A stretch of 15,475 bases of DNA, taken from contig SBBH01000050.1 in the NCBI GenBank assembly GCA_005239795.1, positions 1 to 15,475 on the forward strand, in the 5' to 3' direction. A program made the translations under genes and the position numbers. The notes below the pieces were generated by a model that was given only the letters and a program-made list of their open reading frames with translations, was not told where the DNA came from and did not search any database. This document shows positions 1-5,494 of the stretch, piece after piece. This DNA comes from Planctomycetales bacterium (lineage in GTDB: Bacteria; Planctomycetota; SBBH01). Each line of letters begins with the position of its first letter. The first letter of the stretch is position 1.

Positions 1-372
1 CTCGAAGCGGTCTCCCTCCTCGGTCAGGAAGAGCGCGCACGCGCCGCTCCCCTCGTCGATCGAGACCTCGCACTCGATCCGCGCGTCGTTGACGGCCGCC
101 TGATGCAACGAGAACCAGAGGAAGAACCCCACCAGGAGGAGCATCCCCACGATCGGGATGTTGTCCCCCTTCTTGACGATCTCGCGGAAGTGGTCGTCGG
201 AAAGGGACAGGCAGAAGAGCCCTCCCGCCACGAGGAAGATCGCCAAACCCACCTTGGGCCGGCCGAAAAACCGGTAGAAATAAAGGATCAAGAAGAGGCC
301 GACGACCGAGAGGGAGATCAGGATCTCCGGCGCGCAAAGGGCGTTGATCCAGTGCTTTAGGAACTCAGGCAT
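1..372 (-). CDS. Hypothetical membrane protein (C-terminus cut off by window edge)
   Basis: This frame is open from an ATG at 372 down to the window edge, giving the first 124 residues of a longer protein. I do not recognise the family. The translation begins MPEFLKHWIN. It has three hydrophobic stretches, at about residues 16-35, 39-54 and 67-86, and then a more polar region (from about residue 90, with 'NDARIECEVSIDEG') that probably starts a soluble domain. It lies 26 nt downstream of the rpmJ stop on the same strand, so it may be the last known member of the Rieske-cytochrome b-infA-rpmJ transcript. No clear Shine-Dalgarno precedes it, and the spacer is occupied by a dispersed repeat word. 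It is not cytochrome b6f subunit IV: the PEWY-type quinol-site motif and the expected segment order are absent in the part seen. Confidence 0.7.
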   Translation of the reverse strand, partial: MPEFLKHWINALCAPEILISLSVVGLFLILYFYRFFGRPKVGLAIFLVAGGLFCLSLSDDHFREIVKKGDNIPIVGMLLLVGFFLWFSLHQAAVNDARIECEVSIDEGSGACALFLTEEGDRFE

Positions 373-376
373 GATG

Positions 377-394
377 TTAGGATTCGCGCGAAAA
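377..394. repeat. Dispersed 18-nt repeat TTAGGATTCGCGCGAAAA
   Basis: This 18-nt word contains the palindrome TTCGCGCGAA. It fills most of the spacer between rpmJ and the next gene. The same word occurs on the opposite strand within 14383-14402, and a version with one mismatch occurs at 14308-14327. It is therefore one arm of the inverted-repeat element seen near secF. Confidence 0.7.
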
Positions 395-398
395 TAAC

Positions 399-512
399 TT
401 ATCCCTGTCTCTGCTTGTGTCGGGGATTGGTGCAGATCACGCGGACCACACCCCGGCGGCGCACGACCTTGCAGCGATCGCACATTTTCTTGACTGAGGC
501 TCTGACTTTCAT
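399..512 (-). CDS. rpmJ: 50S ribosomal protein L36
   Basis: This 37-residue protein is the full usual length of bacterial L36, a small basic zinc-binding protein of the large ribosomal subunit. The sequence starts MKVRASVKKM and ends KQRQG. Four zinc ligands are visible in the standard CCCH pattern (C11, C14, C27, H32), so this is the zinc-binding paralogue type and not the cysteine-free type. A GGAGG Shine-Dalgarno lies 4 nt upstream of the ATG. It follows infA on the same strand, the classical infA-rpmJ order. In most bacteria this pair sits in the spc/alpha ribosomal operon before rpsM; here it follows respiratory genes and no rpsM follows. A 174-nt AT-rich repeat separates it from infA, so it may also have its own promoter. 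Confidence 0.96.
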   Translation of the reverse strand: MKVRASVKKMCDRCKVVRRRGVVRVICTNPRHKQRQG

Positions 513-525
513 GATCCCTCCATGC

Positions 526-681
526 AAATCATAAGCACTAAATTTAAAGCACTAAATCCTCAACAAACTCAAATCACTAAACAGCAATGTTGAAACATAT
601 TGCGCGATGACAAGTTTTGAATTTTCAATTTTGAATCTGGTGCTTGTTTAAGGTTTAGTGCTTGGTGATTAGGATTTGCTG
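526..681. repeat. AT-rich word-repeat inverted element between infA and rpmJ
   Basis: The spacer is much more AT-rich than its surroundings and consists of short words. AAGCACTAAA occurs at 533-542 and 547-556, with its exact reverse complement TTTAGTGCTT at 654-663. More weakly related A/C-rich words on the left and G/T-rich words on the right make a long imperfect inverted repeat. Variants such as 'aatcactaaac' and 'ttgaattttcaattttgaat' fill the middle. No coding potential was seen. It could fold in the infA-rpmJ transcript and affect rpmJ expression, but that is inference. Confidence 0.6.
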
Positions 682-686
682 TCATT

Positions 687-905
687 CTAGCTCCGATAAA
701 CAATTCTCCCTCTCTTTAAGTCGTAAGGCGATATCTCCACAGTCACCTTATCCCCCACCAGGATCTTGATGTAGTGCATGCGCATCCGCCCCGAGACATG
801 GGCCAGCACCTCGTGGCCGTTCTCAAGCTCCACGCGAAACGTGGCGTTGGGAAGCATCTGCTTCACCACCGCCTCCACCCGGATCAGGTCTTCCTTGGGC
901 GTCAC
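687..905 (-). CDS. infA: Translation initiation factor IF-1
   Basis: IF-1 binds the ribosomal A site on the 30S subunit during initiation. The 72-residue product has the family's usual length and is a single S1/OB-fold domain. Recognisable blocks are 'PNATFRVELENGHEVLAHVSGRM' (about 19-41), 'ILVGDKVTVEISPYD' (about 48-62) and the ending GRIVYRS. The start codon is GTG at 905-903 and overlaps the TGA stop of the cytochrome b gene (GTGA, 4 nt). No convincing Shine-Dalgarno precedes it, so translation is probably coupled to cytochrome b. The placement behind cytochrome b and before rpmJ is unusual, because infA normally lies near secY, adk and map. Confidence 0.96.
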   Translation of the reverse strand: MTPKEDLIRVEAVVKQMLPNATFRVELENGHEVLAHVSGRMRMHYIKILVGDKVTVEISPYDLKRGRIVYRS

Positions 906-1696
906 AACGGTCCGGAGATGCCGCCGTCCTTGCGCACGCGCCAGAAGTGGACCGACATCAGGATCGTCGCCGCGAACGGGATCGCCACGCAGTGCAGGAC
1001 GTAGAAGCGCAAAAGCGCCGCCGGCCCCACGGACGTGCCGGCGATGAGGCCGAAGCGCGCGTCATCGCCGGCGTGAATGAGGTGGATGTCCCCCAGCACC
1101 AGGAACGACGCCCCGGGCCCCTCGTGCCCTAGAAAAGGGGTGGCGCGGGCCATGTTGCTCCCGACCGTCACCGCCCACATCGCCAGCTGGTCCCAGGGCA
1201 GAAGATACCCGGTGAACGAAAGGAGGAGCGTCAGCACCAAAAGGATGACGCCGATGTTCCAGTTGAACTCGCGCGGTGGCTTATAGGAGCCGGTCATGAA
1301 GACGCGGAGCATGTGGAGCCAGACCGTGATCACCATCGCGTGCGCTCCCCAGCGGTGCATCTCGCGGACCACGATCCCCAAAGCCACGTCCCCCTCGCGC
1401 AAAAACTCGATGTCCTGGTGCGCGTACTGCGGGACCGGCCGGTAATAGAACATCAGCAGGATCCCGGTGATCACCTCCACCAGGAACAGGAAGAACGTCA
1501 ACCCTCCCATGCACCAGGTGTAGCGCACGCGCAGACCTGACTGCCGGACGCGGATCGGGTGCAGGTGCAAAAAGACGTTCGAGAGAACCGCGAGGCCGCG
1601 GTTCCGGGTGTTGTCCGGGTAGCCGTGGCGGAAGACCGACTTCCAGAGTTGCGTCTCGGTCAGCTCGTCGAACCAGCTCTTCTTGGGGCCGGCCAT
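902..1696 (-). CDS. petB: Cytochrome b6-type subunit of a quinol:cytochrome oxidoreductase
   Basis: This is the di-heme membrane subunit of a cytochrome bc1/b6f-type complex, which oxidises quinol and reduces a c-type cytochrome via the Rieske protein. At 264 residues it matches the split b6 form, not full-length cytochrome b, and it ends ISGPL as plastid-type b6 does. Heme-ligand histidines are H114 and H128 (13 residues between), and H235 and H250 (14 residues between, as in b6). C62, in 'YTWCMGGLTF', aligns with the cysteine that covalently holds heme c(n)/ci in cytochrome b6. About four transmembrane helices are visible, at roughly 64-84, 115-135, 147-167 and 230-252. The N-terminal extension of about 50 residues is longer than in plant b6. 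It starts 1 nt after the Rieske stop and overlaps infA. No subunit IV gene follows. Confidence 0.93.
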   Translation of the reverse strand: MAGPKKSWFDELTETQLWKSVFRHGYPDNTRNRGLAVLSNVFLHLHPIRVRQSGLRVRYTWCMGGLTFFLFLVEVITGILLMFYYRPVPQYAHQDIEFLREGDVALGIVVREMHRWGAHAMVITVWLHMLRVFMTGSYKPPREFNWNIGVILLVLTLLLSFTGYLLPWDQLAMWAVTVGSNMARATPFLGHEGPGASFLVLGDIHLIHAGDDARFGLIAGTSVGPAALLRFYVLHCVAIPFAATILMSVHFWRVRKDGGISGPL

Positions 1697-1697
1697 C

Positions 1698-2246
1698 TCA
1701 CGCCTTCAGGAACGCTTCCGGATCTGCCCACTGCCCCAGCTCCTGCTGAAATTTTTTCGACTTGTCGACCACGATCTGGCCGTCGTTGGGGTCGAGCGCG
1801 ATGCGGTAACGCTCCAGGGGGCGCGGCGCCGGCCCCTCGAAATTGACGCCGGTGGCATAGAACCCGCTCCCGTGGCAGGGGCACTTGAACTTGAGCTCGT
1901 TCTTGAGCCAGTTCGGGATGCACCCCAGGTGCGTGCAGGTGGTGGAGAGCGCGTACATCCCGTCTGAGGTGCGCACCAGCCATGTCCCGAACTTGTCCTT
2001 CCAGCGCTCGTCGACCTCCCCCACCGCGTACTCGTAAAGGTATCCCGCCTTGAAAGACGTGGGGGGCTCGAAGAGGACGTTCGGGAGCATGAACCGGAGG
2101 GTCGAGGCCATCCCGGCCCCGAACGCCATCGAGAAGGTGGCCCAGGCGACGCCGGCGGAAGAAAACAGAAAACTGCGGCGCGTCACCCCGTACGGGGGGT
2201 AGCTTTCGACGACGACCGGCTCATCCTTGATCGGGATGCCTGACAT
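1698..2246 (-). CDS. petA: Rieske iron-sulfur protein (ubiquinol/menaquinol:cytochrome c reductase)
   Basis: This is the Rieske [2Fe-2S] subunit that takes an electron from quinol in the bc1/b6f complex. With the ATG at 2246 it has 182 residues. A twin-arginine-like motif (TRRSFLF, 22-28) precedes a hydrophobic anchor (about 29-55). The cluster-binding motifs are CTHLGC (104-109) and CPCHGS (122-127). Expected ligands are C104, H106, C122 and H125, with a C109-C124 disulfide. The frame extends upstream to a TTG at 2327, but a good promoter (2280-2308) lies inside that extension, which favours the ATG at 2246. A GGGAG lies 13 nt before this ATG, longer spacing than usual. The cytochrome b6 gene follows after 1 nt. 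The gene name petA is used in the bacterial bc1 sense. Confidence 0.94.
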   Translation of the reverse strand: MSGIPIKDEPVVVESYPPYGVTRRSFLFSSAGVAWATFSMAFGAGMASTLRFMLPNVLFEPPTSFKAGYLYEYAVGEVDERWKDKFGTWLVRTSDGMYALSTTCTHLGCIPNWLKNELKFKCPCHGSGFYATGVNFEGPAPRPLERYRIALDPNDGQIVVDKSKKFQQELGQWADPEAFLKA

Positions 2247-2279
2247 CGTTAGAGGTCGACTCCCATGGGAAGCGGGGGC

Positions 2280-2308
2280 ATTGTCAGAAGGGTTGCCCGA
2301 TCCGTCAA
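2280..2308 (-). promoter_or_regulatory. Sigma70-like promoter for the Rieske-cytochrome b-infA transcript
   Basis: On the minus strand, TTGACG (2308-2303) is followed after 17 nt by GACAAT (2285-2280). This is a near-consensus -35 box with correct spacing and a 4/6 -10 box. It predicts a leader of about 30 nt before the ATG at 2246. It is the only promoter-like signal I see upstream of the group. Confidence 0.5.
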
Positions 2309-2330
2309 GATGAAAAAATCTTCCCAACGA

Positions 2331-2374
2331 CCTGCCTGCGCCGTGCTTCCATGCACATCAGAGGGCGCGGCAGG
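2331..2374. other. Intergenic hairpin in the divergent spacer
   Basis: CCTGCC (2331-2336) and GCGCC (2338-2342) pair with GGCGC (2364-2368) and GGCAGG (2369-2374), an 11-bp stem with a one-base bulge. A small inner GTGC/GCAC pairing lies in the loop. It sits between the divergent Rieske and toroid-protein genes, upstream of both starts. There is no T-run on either strand, so it is not an obvious intrinsic terminator. Its role is unknown. Confidence 0.45.
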
Positions 2375-2478
2375 CAGGCGATCAACGAACCACGATCCAC
2401 GAGAAGGATCCTGTCATTGACTCCCCTGAACCTTTTCGCGTGACGCGGGTTATACCCCGTGATACAAGGACCCTCCGG

Positions 2479-3621
2479 ATGACGGGGCAAAAGACCGCCG
2501 TAAAAAAGACGATGAAGACGAGAAAACCCACTTTTGGGCCGGCCTTGGCGTCCTGCCTGGCCTACGCCGCCTTCGGGAGTGCGGGCGCGATCCCCTTTCC
2601 AGTCCTCGCGGTCGAGGCCGCCGGGGCCGAAGACGAAAAGATCAACTTCGACGAGATCACCCCTGAACAGGAGCGAGTGATCGAAAAAGGGCTCGAATCC
2701 CTGGCGCGTAACCAGAACGACAAGGAGGGATCCTGGGGTGTCAGCGGCCAGGAGGCGGCCCACAAGGTCGCCACGACGGCTATTGCGGGACTGGCGTTCC
2801 TGGCGCATGGGGACACCCCCACACGGGGGAAATACGCTCCCAACATCCGCAAGGCCGTTGATTTCATCCTCAAGCAATCCGACCAGAGCGGGCTCATTAA
2901 ATACCAGGGCCAGGGGGGGCACAGCCCGATGCACGAGCACGGCTACGCTATGCTCTTCCTGGGACAGGTCTATGGAATGTACCCCAGCACCAAAACCAAC
3001 AAGGAAATCGGGAACGCCCTTCGCAAGGCCGTCTCCCTCACGAGCCGGTCCCAATCGAGCCTCGGTGGGTGGTACTACACACCAGACTCTGCCAGCCACG
3101 AGGGATCGGTCACCGTGACACAGATCGAAGGATTGCGCTCAGCCCGTAACGCCGGGATCGACGTCCCCAAGAAGACGATCCAAAACGCGATCAATTTCAT
3201 GAAGGTCTCACAGAACACAAACGGCAGCATCATGTATATGCCGGGGCAAAGCGGCCAAGGATCGATTGCGCTCACGGCGGCCGGCGTCGCGGTCATGTTC
3301 AACACTGGAGAATTCAACAAGGAGACGAACGAGATCATCAATAAGTCCCTGAGGCACCTCGAGAACGCCCTAAAGAAGGCTGGCGCGGTCGGGATGTGCC
3401 AGGGCCACTACTCCTATACGCACCTCTACATGGCACAGGTGATGTTCCTGGCCGGTCCCAAGTACTGGAACATCTATTTCCCCCAGATTCGCAAGCACCT
3501 GATCGAGACCCAGGGAACCAACGGCTCCTGGCAGGGAGACATCGGGTCTGAGATCGCCTCAGCGATCGCCCTCATCGTCCTGCAGATCCCTTACCGGTTT
3601 CTGCCGATTCTGCAGAAGTAA
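2479..3621 (+). CDS. Secreted prenyltransferase/squalene-oxidase-repeat (alpha/alpha-toroid) protein
   Basis: The product has 380 residues from the ATG at 2479. A basic N-terminus (KKTMKTRK) and a hydrophobic stretch (about 18-46) look like a signal peptide, so the protein is probably exported. The rest consists of helical repeats of the squalene-cyclase/prenyltransferase toroid fold, with QW-like turns: GSWG (84-87), GGWYYTPDS (196-204) and NGSWQGD (348-354). I see no DxDD catalytic motif of squalene-hopene cyclases, so a cyclase reaction is not supported; a binding or scaffold role is possible. H152 and H154 ('MHEHGY') and C307 ('MCQGH') are notable polar residues. The frame extends to a GTG at 2440 and an internal ATG lies at 2512. 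I chose 2479 because AGGA lies 9 nt upstream. The upstream spacer carries the shuffled CCACGA words. Confidence 0.85.
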   Translation: MTGQKTAVKKTMKTRKPTFGPALASCLAYAAFGSAGAIPFPVLAVEAAGAEDEKINFDEITPEQERVIEKGLESLARNQNDKEGSWGVSGQEAAHKVATTAIAGLAFLAHGDTPTRGKYAPNIRKAVDFILKQSDQSGLIKYQGQGGHSPMHEHGYAMLFLGQVYGMYPSTKTNKEIGNALRKAVSLTSRSQSSLGGWYYTPDSASHEGSVTVTQIEGLRSARNAGIDVPKKTIQNAINFMKVSQNTNGSIMYMPGQSGQGSIALTAAGVAVMFNTGEFNKETNEIINKSLRHLENALKKAGAVGMCQGHYSYTHLYMAQVMFLAGPKYWNIYFPQIRKHLIETQGTNGSWQGDIGSEIASAIALIVLQIPYRFLPILQK

Positions 3622-3632
3622 AGAAATCTGTG

Positions 3633-3740
3633 CGGGTTTCGGGTTTCCGGTTCCGGGTTACTGATTTCGGGTTTCGTCTTTTTCCGTCTTTCGAAACCCG
3701 AGATCCGGGGACGAACGAAACCCGCGGCCCGGAACCAGGC
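3633..3740. repeat. CGGGTTTC-word inverted repeat upstream of larC
   Basis: CGGGTTTC occurs at 3633-3640, 3640-3647 and 3668-3675, and its complement GAAACCCG at 3693-3700 and 3717-3724. The core hairpin pairs GATTTCGGGTTTCG (3663-3676) with CGAAACCCGAGATC (3692-3705), 13 of 14 positions, around a 15-nt loop. There is no coding potential. It lies between the toroid-protein stop (3621) and larC, and could act as a bidirectional structured spacer. Confidence 0.65.
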
Positions 3741-3820
3741 CCCCGTCACCCACGGAAAAGCCGGAAGAACCAACATTCTGCGACCCACGATCCACGAACG
3801 ACGAAAAGATCCTTTTCCGT

Positions 3821-3826
3821 TATAGT
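3821..3826 (+). promoter_or_regulatory. -10-like box (TATAGT) abutting the larC start
   Basis: TATAGT ends 6 nt before the larC ATG, and no Shine-Dalgarno is visible. Transcription from this box would begin at or next to the ATG, implying a leaderless mRNA. No good -35 box was found at the usual distance. Confidence 0.4.
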
Positions 3827-3832
3827 GCTTCG

Positions 3833-5008
3833 ATGCGCGTCGCGTATTTCGATGCCCAGGGAGGCGTGAGCGGCGACATGTTCCTGGGGGCCCTCGCCGA
3901 CGCGGGATGCCCCTTGAGCACAATCGAGGAAACGCTCTCAGGGCTTCCGATCTCCCCGTTCCGGCTGTCGAAGCGCACGGTCGAACGGGGCGGGACACGC
4001 TGCACCAAGGTCGACGTCGAGATCGACGCGTCCGGGGGGCCTGTCTGCCGGACGCTCGCCAACATCGAGAAGATCGTCACCGACGGCCTCCTGCCCGATC
4101 CCGTCAAAAAGATGAGCCTGCGTGTCCTGACGAGGCTTCTGGCGGCCGAGTCCCAGACCCGCGGGCGAGCGCCCCACGAGATCGAATTGACCGAGCCGGA
4201 GGCCTCGGATCTCGTGGCCGACGTCGTCGGGACCGCGGCGGGCCTGGCCCGGATCGGAATCCATCGGATGCATGCCTCCCCCCTGCGTCTGGGGCAGGGG
4301 GCCCATGTCGTGCCGCCGGCGGTTCTAGCCCTGGCGCGAGGATGGCCGGTCCTGCCAGGGGGCCCGGCGAAGGAACTGACGACCCCCACGGGCGCGGCGC
4401 TGGTGACGACACTCGCCGAGCCGTCCTTGCATCCGCCCCTCATCCTCGAGCGCACCGGTTATGGAGCAGGACTCTGGGATGGCCGGGAGCCGGGAGAAAA
4501 AATACCGTGGCCCAACTATTTCCGGCTCTGGATTGGGGAAGCGCCCCCCTGGGAACAGGATGCCGTCTGGGAGCTTGCGACCAACCTCGACAACTTCAAC
4601 CCGGAGGGGATGGACCTCCTGATGGAGCGGCTCTTCGCCGCCGGAGCGCTCGACGTCTTCTTGACGCCGATTCAGATGAAGAAATCCCGCCCGGGAACGA
4701 TGCTCACGGTCCTGGCCGACGGCGCCGCTGTGGAGCCTGTCGAACGGATCCTCTTCGCTGAGACGCCGACCCTGGGAGTCCGACGGACGCTCGCCCAGCG
4801 CGAGAAACTGCCGCGGCGCCACGAGACAATCGCGACCCGCTACGGGCCCGTGCGGTTCAAGGTCGCTGCCCTCTCGGCTGAATCGGAAAAGGCCTGGCCG
4901 GAATTCGAGGACTTGAAGCGGCTGGCCTTAGCGCAGAATCTCCCCCTGCCGGTCGTTCAAGAGGAAGCGATGCGGGCTTGGCGGGAGCGCCGCGGAGAGA
5001 ATCCGTGA
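3833..5008 (+). CDS. larC: Nickel-pincer cofactor nickel insertase LarC
   Basis: LarC inserts nickel into pyridinium-3,5-bisthiocarboxylate mononucleotide, the last step in making the nickel-pincer cofactor of lactate racemase-type enzymes (CTP-dependent cyclometallase in the characterised homologue). The 391-residue single ORF is full length for unsplit LarC. Recognisable parts are the N-terminal 'YFDAQGGVSGDMFLGALADAG' (5-25), 'PHEIELTEPEASDLVADVVG' (about 113-132), 'SPLRLGQG' (about 149-156), 'ELTTPTGAALV' (about 181-191) and 'LATNLDNFNPEGMDLLMERLFAAGALDVFLTPIQMKKSRPG' in the C-terminal half. The usual HFHEVGA stretch is weakly conserved (PHEIELTE), so metal-binding details may differ. The stop overlaps the next gene by 4 nt. 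No larA, larB or larE lies in the window, so the client enzyme is unknown. Confidence 0.88.
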   Translation: MRVAYFDAQGGVSGDMFLGALADAGCPLSTIEETLSGLPISPFRLSKRTVERGGTRCTKVDVEIDASGGPVCRTLANIEKIVTDGLLPDPVKKMSLRVLTRLLAAESQTRGRAPHEIELTEPEASDLVADVVGTAAGLARIGIHRMHASPLRLGQGAHVVPPAVLALARGWPVLPGGPAKELTTPTGAALVTTLAEPSLHPPLILERTGYGAGLWDGREPGEKIPWPNYFRLWIGEAPPWEQDAVWELATNLDNFNPEGMDLLMERLFAAGALDVFLTPIQMKKSRPGTMLTVLADGAAVEPVERILFAETPTLGVRRTLAQREKLPRRHETIATRYGPVRFKVAALSAESEKAWPEFEDLKRLALAQNLPLPVVQEEAMRAWRERRGENP

Positions 5009-5493
5009 TCGCCGACATCCCATTCGACAATTTTCAGACGCTCTGCGTCGGCGCGATCCTTTTCCTGATGGCACTCCTCCTCGTCGCCCGGTCCCAGCGC
5101 AAGGCCACCGAGAAGGAGCCGGTGGGCGCCCTTCCCCAAAAAAAAGAAGCGGCCCGCATCGACCCGACCCTGCGCGAGAATCTCTCGGACCTTCTGCTGC
5201 GCCTCGAGGAAACGAGCCGCCGCGTCAACGGCCAGCTCGAGACACGCTTTCAGACTCTAAACCGCCTCCTGGCGGAGGCCGACCTCAAGATCCGCGAGCT
5301 CAAGATCCTGTCCGAACGGCAGGCTACCGACACGCCGGCGCCGCCTAAACACCATCTGGCCGGCGACCCCGAGACTCTCGAGATCTACCGCCACGCCGAC
5401 GCGGGCTTGGATCCGGTCGAGATCGCACGCAAGATGAACCGCCAGCGCGGCGAAATCGATCTCATCCTGTCACTCCGAAAACTTGGAAAGTAA
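5005..5493 (+). CDS. Membrane-anchored coiled-coil protein with C-terminal HTH-like motif
   Basis: With the GTG at 5005 the product has 162 residues. The GTG overlaps the larC TGA (GTGA) and has GGAG 8 nt upstream, which decides the start. A single hydrophobic helix (about 11-28) is followed by a basic stretch, then a long charged region (about 55-105) with leucine spacing typical of a coiled coil. The C-terminal 40 residues ('PETLEIYRHADAGLDPVEIARKMNRQRGEIDLIL') resemble the helical C-terminus of DUF2802/DUF6115-type proteins, which are N-terminally anchored and end in a sigma-region-4-like HTH. That assignment is from memory and tentative. Coupling to larC suggests co-expression, not necessarily shared function. 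The stop is only 1 nt from the stop of the convergent glycosyltransferase gene, so no separate terminator fits between them. Confidence 0.8.
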   Translation: MIADIPFDNFQTLCVGAILFLMALLLVARSQRKATEKEPVGALPQKKEAARIDPTLRENLSDLLLRLEETSRRVNGQLETRFQTLNRLLAEADLKIRELKILSERQATDTPAPPKHHLAGDPETLEIYRHADAGLDPVEIARKMNRQRGEIDLILSLRKLGK

Positions 5494-5494
5494 C

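Noticed and set aside
2247..2327. Extended Rieske protein starting at TTG 2327
   Set aside because: A near-consensus promoter for the gene lies within this extension, and the ATG at 2246 gives a normal-length protein that starts just before the twin-arginine-like motif.
3907..4761. Long second-frame ORF over larC (284 aa) and similar long shadows over ribF, the rlmI-like gene and the AAA+ gene
   Set aside because: High GC suppresses stop codons in other frames; these translations are rich in Arg, Gly, Pro and Ala with no domain, while the chosen frames carry clear family motifs.
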